NCBI RefSeq assembly: GCF_003984645.1
Contig: NZ_RWKI01000017.1
Location: forward strand, 1-64,000
Source: Variovorax sp. MHTC-1
GTDB lineage: Bacteria; Pseudomonadota; Gammaproteobacteria; Burkholderiales; Burkholderiaceae_C
Length of the DNA stretch: 64,000 nucleotides
Direction: 5' to 3'
Shown here: positions 62,296-64,000 of the stretch, in pieces
How the letters are laid out: each line of letters opens with the position of its first letter
Position numbering within the stretch: the stretch's first letter is position 1
The notes under the pieces: generated by a model
Databases searched by the model: none
The model's input: the letters and a program-made list of their open reading frames with translations, nothing else
Told to the model about the DNA's origin: nothing
Made by a program: the position numbers and the translations under genes

Positions 62296-64000
62296 AGAGC
62301 CAATACCTCTGCAGCAACCCGGGCCGCATCGCCGCCGTGCGCCAGGCCGCGCAGGCCGATCCACCTCGGGCCTTCAACGGCATCGAGTACCTGGAGGTGG
62401 TGCACGGCCAGCCGCGGCTGCTGCTGCATTTCGTGCACGACCTGGCCTTCGCGCCGGCCGCGCCGCTGACCGCGGCCAACGTCGAGATCCGCGGCGGCGT
62501 GCGCGTGCGCGACCCGCACGCCATCGGCGTGGCGGCCAGTGGCGACGTGCTGACCGTGGAGCTGGACAGCATCGGCGACTTCTCGCGCTACCAGCTGCGG
62601 CTGGTGGCCTCGGCCGGCTCCGAGGCGCCGCCCGAAGGCATCGACCCGGCCCTGGCGCAGATCGCCTTCGGCTTCAAGGTCGACTGCCCCAGCGACTTCG
62701 ACTGCCGCGTGGAGGACGACTGTGCGCCGCTGCTGCAACGCGCGCCCGACATCGACTATCTGGCGCGCGACTACCAGAGCTTCCGCCGGCTGGTACTGGA
62801 CCGGCTGTCGGTGTTGATGCCGAACTGGAAGGAACGCAGCCCGGCCGATCTGATGGTCACGCTGTCCGAGGCGCTGGCCTTCCGCGCCGACGAGATCGCC
62901 TACTTCCAGGACGCAGTCGCGACCGAGGCCTACCTGGGCACGGCGCGCCAGCGCGTGTCGGTGCGCCGGCATGCCCGGCTTTTAGACTACGCAGTGCACG
63001 AGGGCTGCAACGCGCGCACCTGGGTGGCCTTCGAGATCGATGCCGCGTCCGACGGCCAAATGCTCACCGCCTGCGACGGCGCGACCGGCCTGGACGGCAC
63101 GCTGCTGCTGACGCGCGCGCACGGTTCGCCCACGCGGCTCGGCTCGCCCGACAGCGCGCAGGCGCTGGTCGCGGCCGGCGCGCAGCCCTTCGAACTGCTG
63201 ACGCCCCTGCAGCTCTACAGCGCGCACAACGACTTGCGCTTCTACACCTGGAGCGATGAGGCCTGCTGCCTGCCACGCGGCGCCACGCACGCCTTCTTGC
63301 GCGACGACGAGGCGAACCGCCTGCGTCTGCGCGTGGGCGACCTGCTGCTGCTGGAGGCGCGCGCCGGCACCACCAACGGCCTCGCGCAGGACGCCGACGC
63401 CCAGCAGCGCCACGTGGTCCGCCTCACGCACGTGGACCCCGAGGCCAGCCCCGGACGCGCGCCTTCGCCCGTGCCGCGGCGCGACCGGGTCACCGAGCAG
63501 TCGCTGGTCGAAGTGCAATGGCAGGCCGAGGACGCGCTGCCCTTCGACCTGTGCCTGTCCAAGGTCATCGCCGGCGTGCTGGTGCAGGACATGGCCGGCG
63601 CCTGCGCCAACATCGTGTTGGCCGACCACGGCTTCAGCGCGCCGCGCTTCGAGTCCCTGGTGCCGGTGCCCGGCGGCCGCGTGCCGCGCTTTCGCCTGGC
63701 CCAGCCCACGCTGCTGCCGTGGACGCGGCAAGCCCTGGTGCGCGATGCGTCCGGCCAGCCGCTGCTGGTGGATCCGGCTGCGAGCGCCACAGCTGCGCTG
63801 CGGCGCGACCTGGCCGACACGCGCGAAGCGGTGCTCGTGACGAGCGACGGCGACCGCCGCCGCTGGAGTGCCCGGCGCGACCTGCTGCAAAGTGGCGCCG
63901 CTGCCGCCGAGTTCGTGGCCGAGGCCGAGGCTGACGGCCAGGTGCTGCTGCGCTTCGGTGATGGCGTGAACGGCCTGCGCCCCGGCGCGGCCGAGGCCTT
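62292..64000 (+). CDS. eCIS baseplate protein J-like (partial, runs off the window)
   Basis: 569 codons are seen and no stop is reached. It starts KSQYLCSNPGRIAAVRQAAQ. Baseplate-J-type features: DYLARDYQSFRRLVLDRLSV, LMVTLSEALAFRADEIAYFQ, DAVATEAYLGTARQRVSVRR and, near the edge, ADGQVLLRFGDGVNGLRPG. The extra N-terminal strand-rich part before residue 150 is as in Afp11/Pvc11-type proteins. It forms the ring around the hub. The remaining eCIS genes (tape measure, fibre, other baseplate parts) are expected to the right. Confidence 0.9.
   Translation, partial: MKSQYLCSNPGRIAAVRQAAQADPPRAFNGIEYLEVVHGQPRLLLHFVHDLAFAPAAPLTAANVEIRGGVRVRDPHAIGVAASGDVLTVELDSIGDFSRYQLRLVASAGSEAPPEGIDPALAQIAFGFKVDCPSDFDCRVEDDCAPLLQRAPDIDYLARDYQSFRRLVLDRLSVLMPNWKERSPADLMVTLSEALAFRADEIAYFQDAVATEAYLGTARQRVSVRRHARLLDYAVHEGCNARTWVAFEIDAASDGQMLTACDGATGLDGTLLLTRAHGSPTRLGSPDSAQALVAAGAQPFELLTPLQLYSAHNDLRFYTWSDEACCLPRGATHAFLRDDEANRLRLRVGDLLLLEARAGTTNGLAQDADAQQRHVVRLTHVDPEASPGRAPSPVPRRDRVTEQSLVEVQWQAEDALPFDLCLSKVIAGVLVQDMAGACANIVLADHGFSAPRFESLVPVPGGRVPRFRLAQPTLLPWTRQALVRDASGQPLLVDPAASATAALRRDLADTREAVLVTSDGDRRRWSARRDLLQSGAAAAEFVAEAEADGQVLLRFGDGVNGLRPGAAEA

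Overview
The window is chromosomal DNA from a high-GC proteobacterium. The protein set (bufferin genes, DUF302 proteins, kinase-ATPase-TPR giants, an extracellular contractile injection locus) fits Burkholderiales, and Comamonadaceae (Variovorax-like) is my best guess. This is an inference from general appearance, not a database match. I see no rRNA, tRNA, CRISPR array or intact insertion sequence.

Layout. Positions 1-1.98 kb hold decayed genes: a GNAT acetyltransferase remnant, an unidentified fragment, the C-terminal end of a Tn3-family transposase and an O-methyltransferase remnant. Positions 2-18.4 kb are a mixed accessory stretch: a large phosphoesterase, a gamma-glutamylcyclotransferase-like / MBL-like / giant kinase-ATPase-GAF-cyclase operon, several small hypotheticals, a DUF302 protein, an SGNH hydrolase, a TIGR04325-type methyltransferase, a His-rich secreted protein and a phosphoketolase remnant.

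Positions 18.8-37.2 kb form what looks like one regulon. A bufferin precursor (bufA) heads an operon with DoxX, an NDH-2-like flavoprotein, 3-hydroxybutyrate dehydrogenase, a patatin-like lipase, beta-carbonic anhydrase and a YeeE/YedE protein. The bufferin enzymes (bufB, bufC) lie 5.5 kb downstream in a second operon with a two-component system and a PAS-GAF protein. A giant pseudokinase-ATPase-GAF-histidine kinase is divergent from a cupin / DUF302 / flavin reductase operon. A phased direct repeat (YGTGA-N6-YGTGA, with a further copy 22 bp on at two sites) precedes all three operons and is the likely site of the OmpR-family regulator encoded in the middle. A CLC antiporter, a small acidic protein, a lone receiver protein and a methyltransferase follow.

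Positions 41.6-45.8 kb carry a compact three-gene cassette: a TPR-CHAT protease, a small zinc-ribbon protein and a multi-pass membrane protein. It looks like a protease-controlled effector module and I do not recognise it as a described system. Positions 46.6-64 kb carry a sigma-54 activator and, behind a good -24/-12 promoter with an exact IHF consensus site, an extracellular contractile injection system (eCIS) that runs off the right edge. It encodes a winged-helix-like protein, sheath, tube, baseplate and linker proteins, DUF4255 cap, AAA+ ATPase, two small proteins, a large DUF4157 effector, a second tube-type protein, LysM, gpD-like hub, gpV spike, PAAR-like tip, gp25 and a partial J-like baseplate protein. 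The effector has an unusual insertion ahead of DUF4157 and a His/Cys pair further on that resembles clan CD cysteine proteases.
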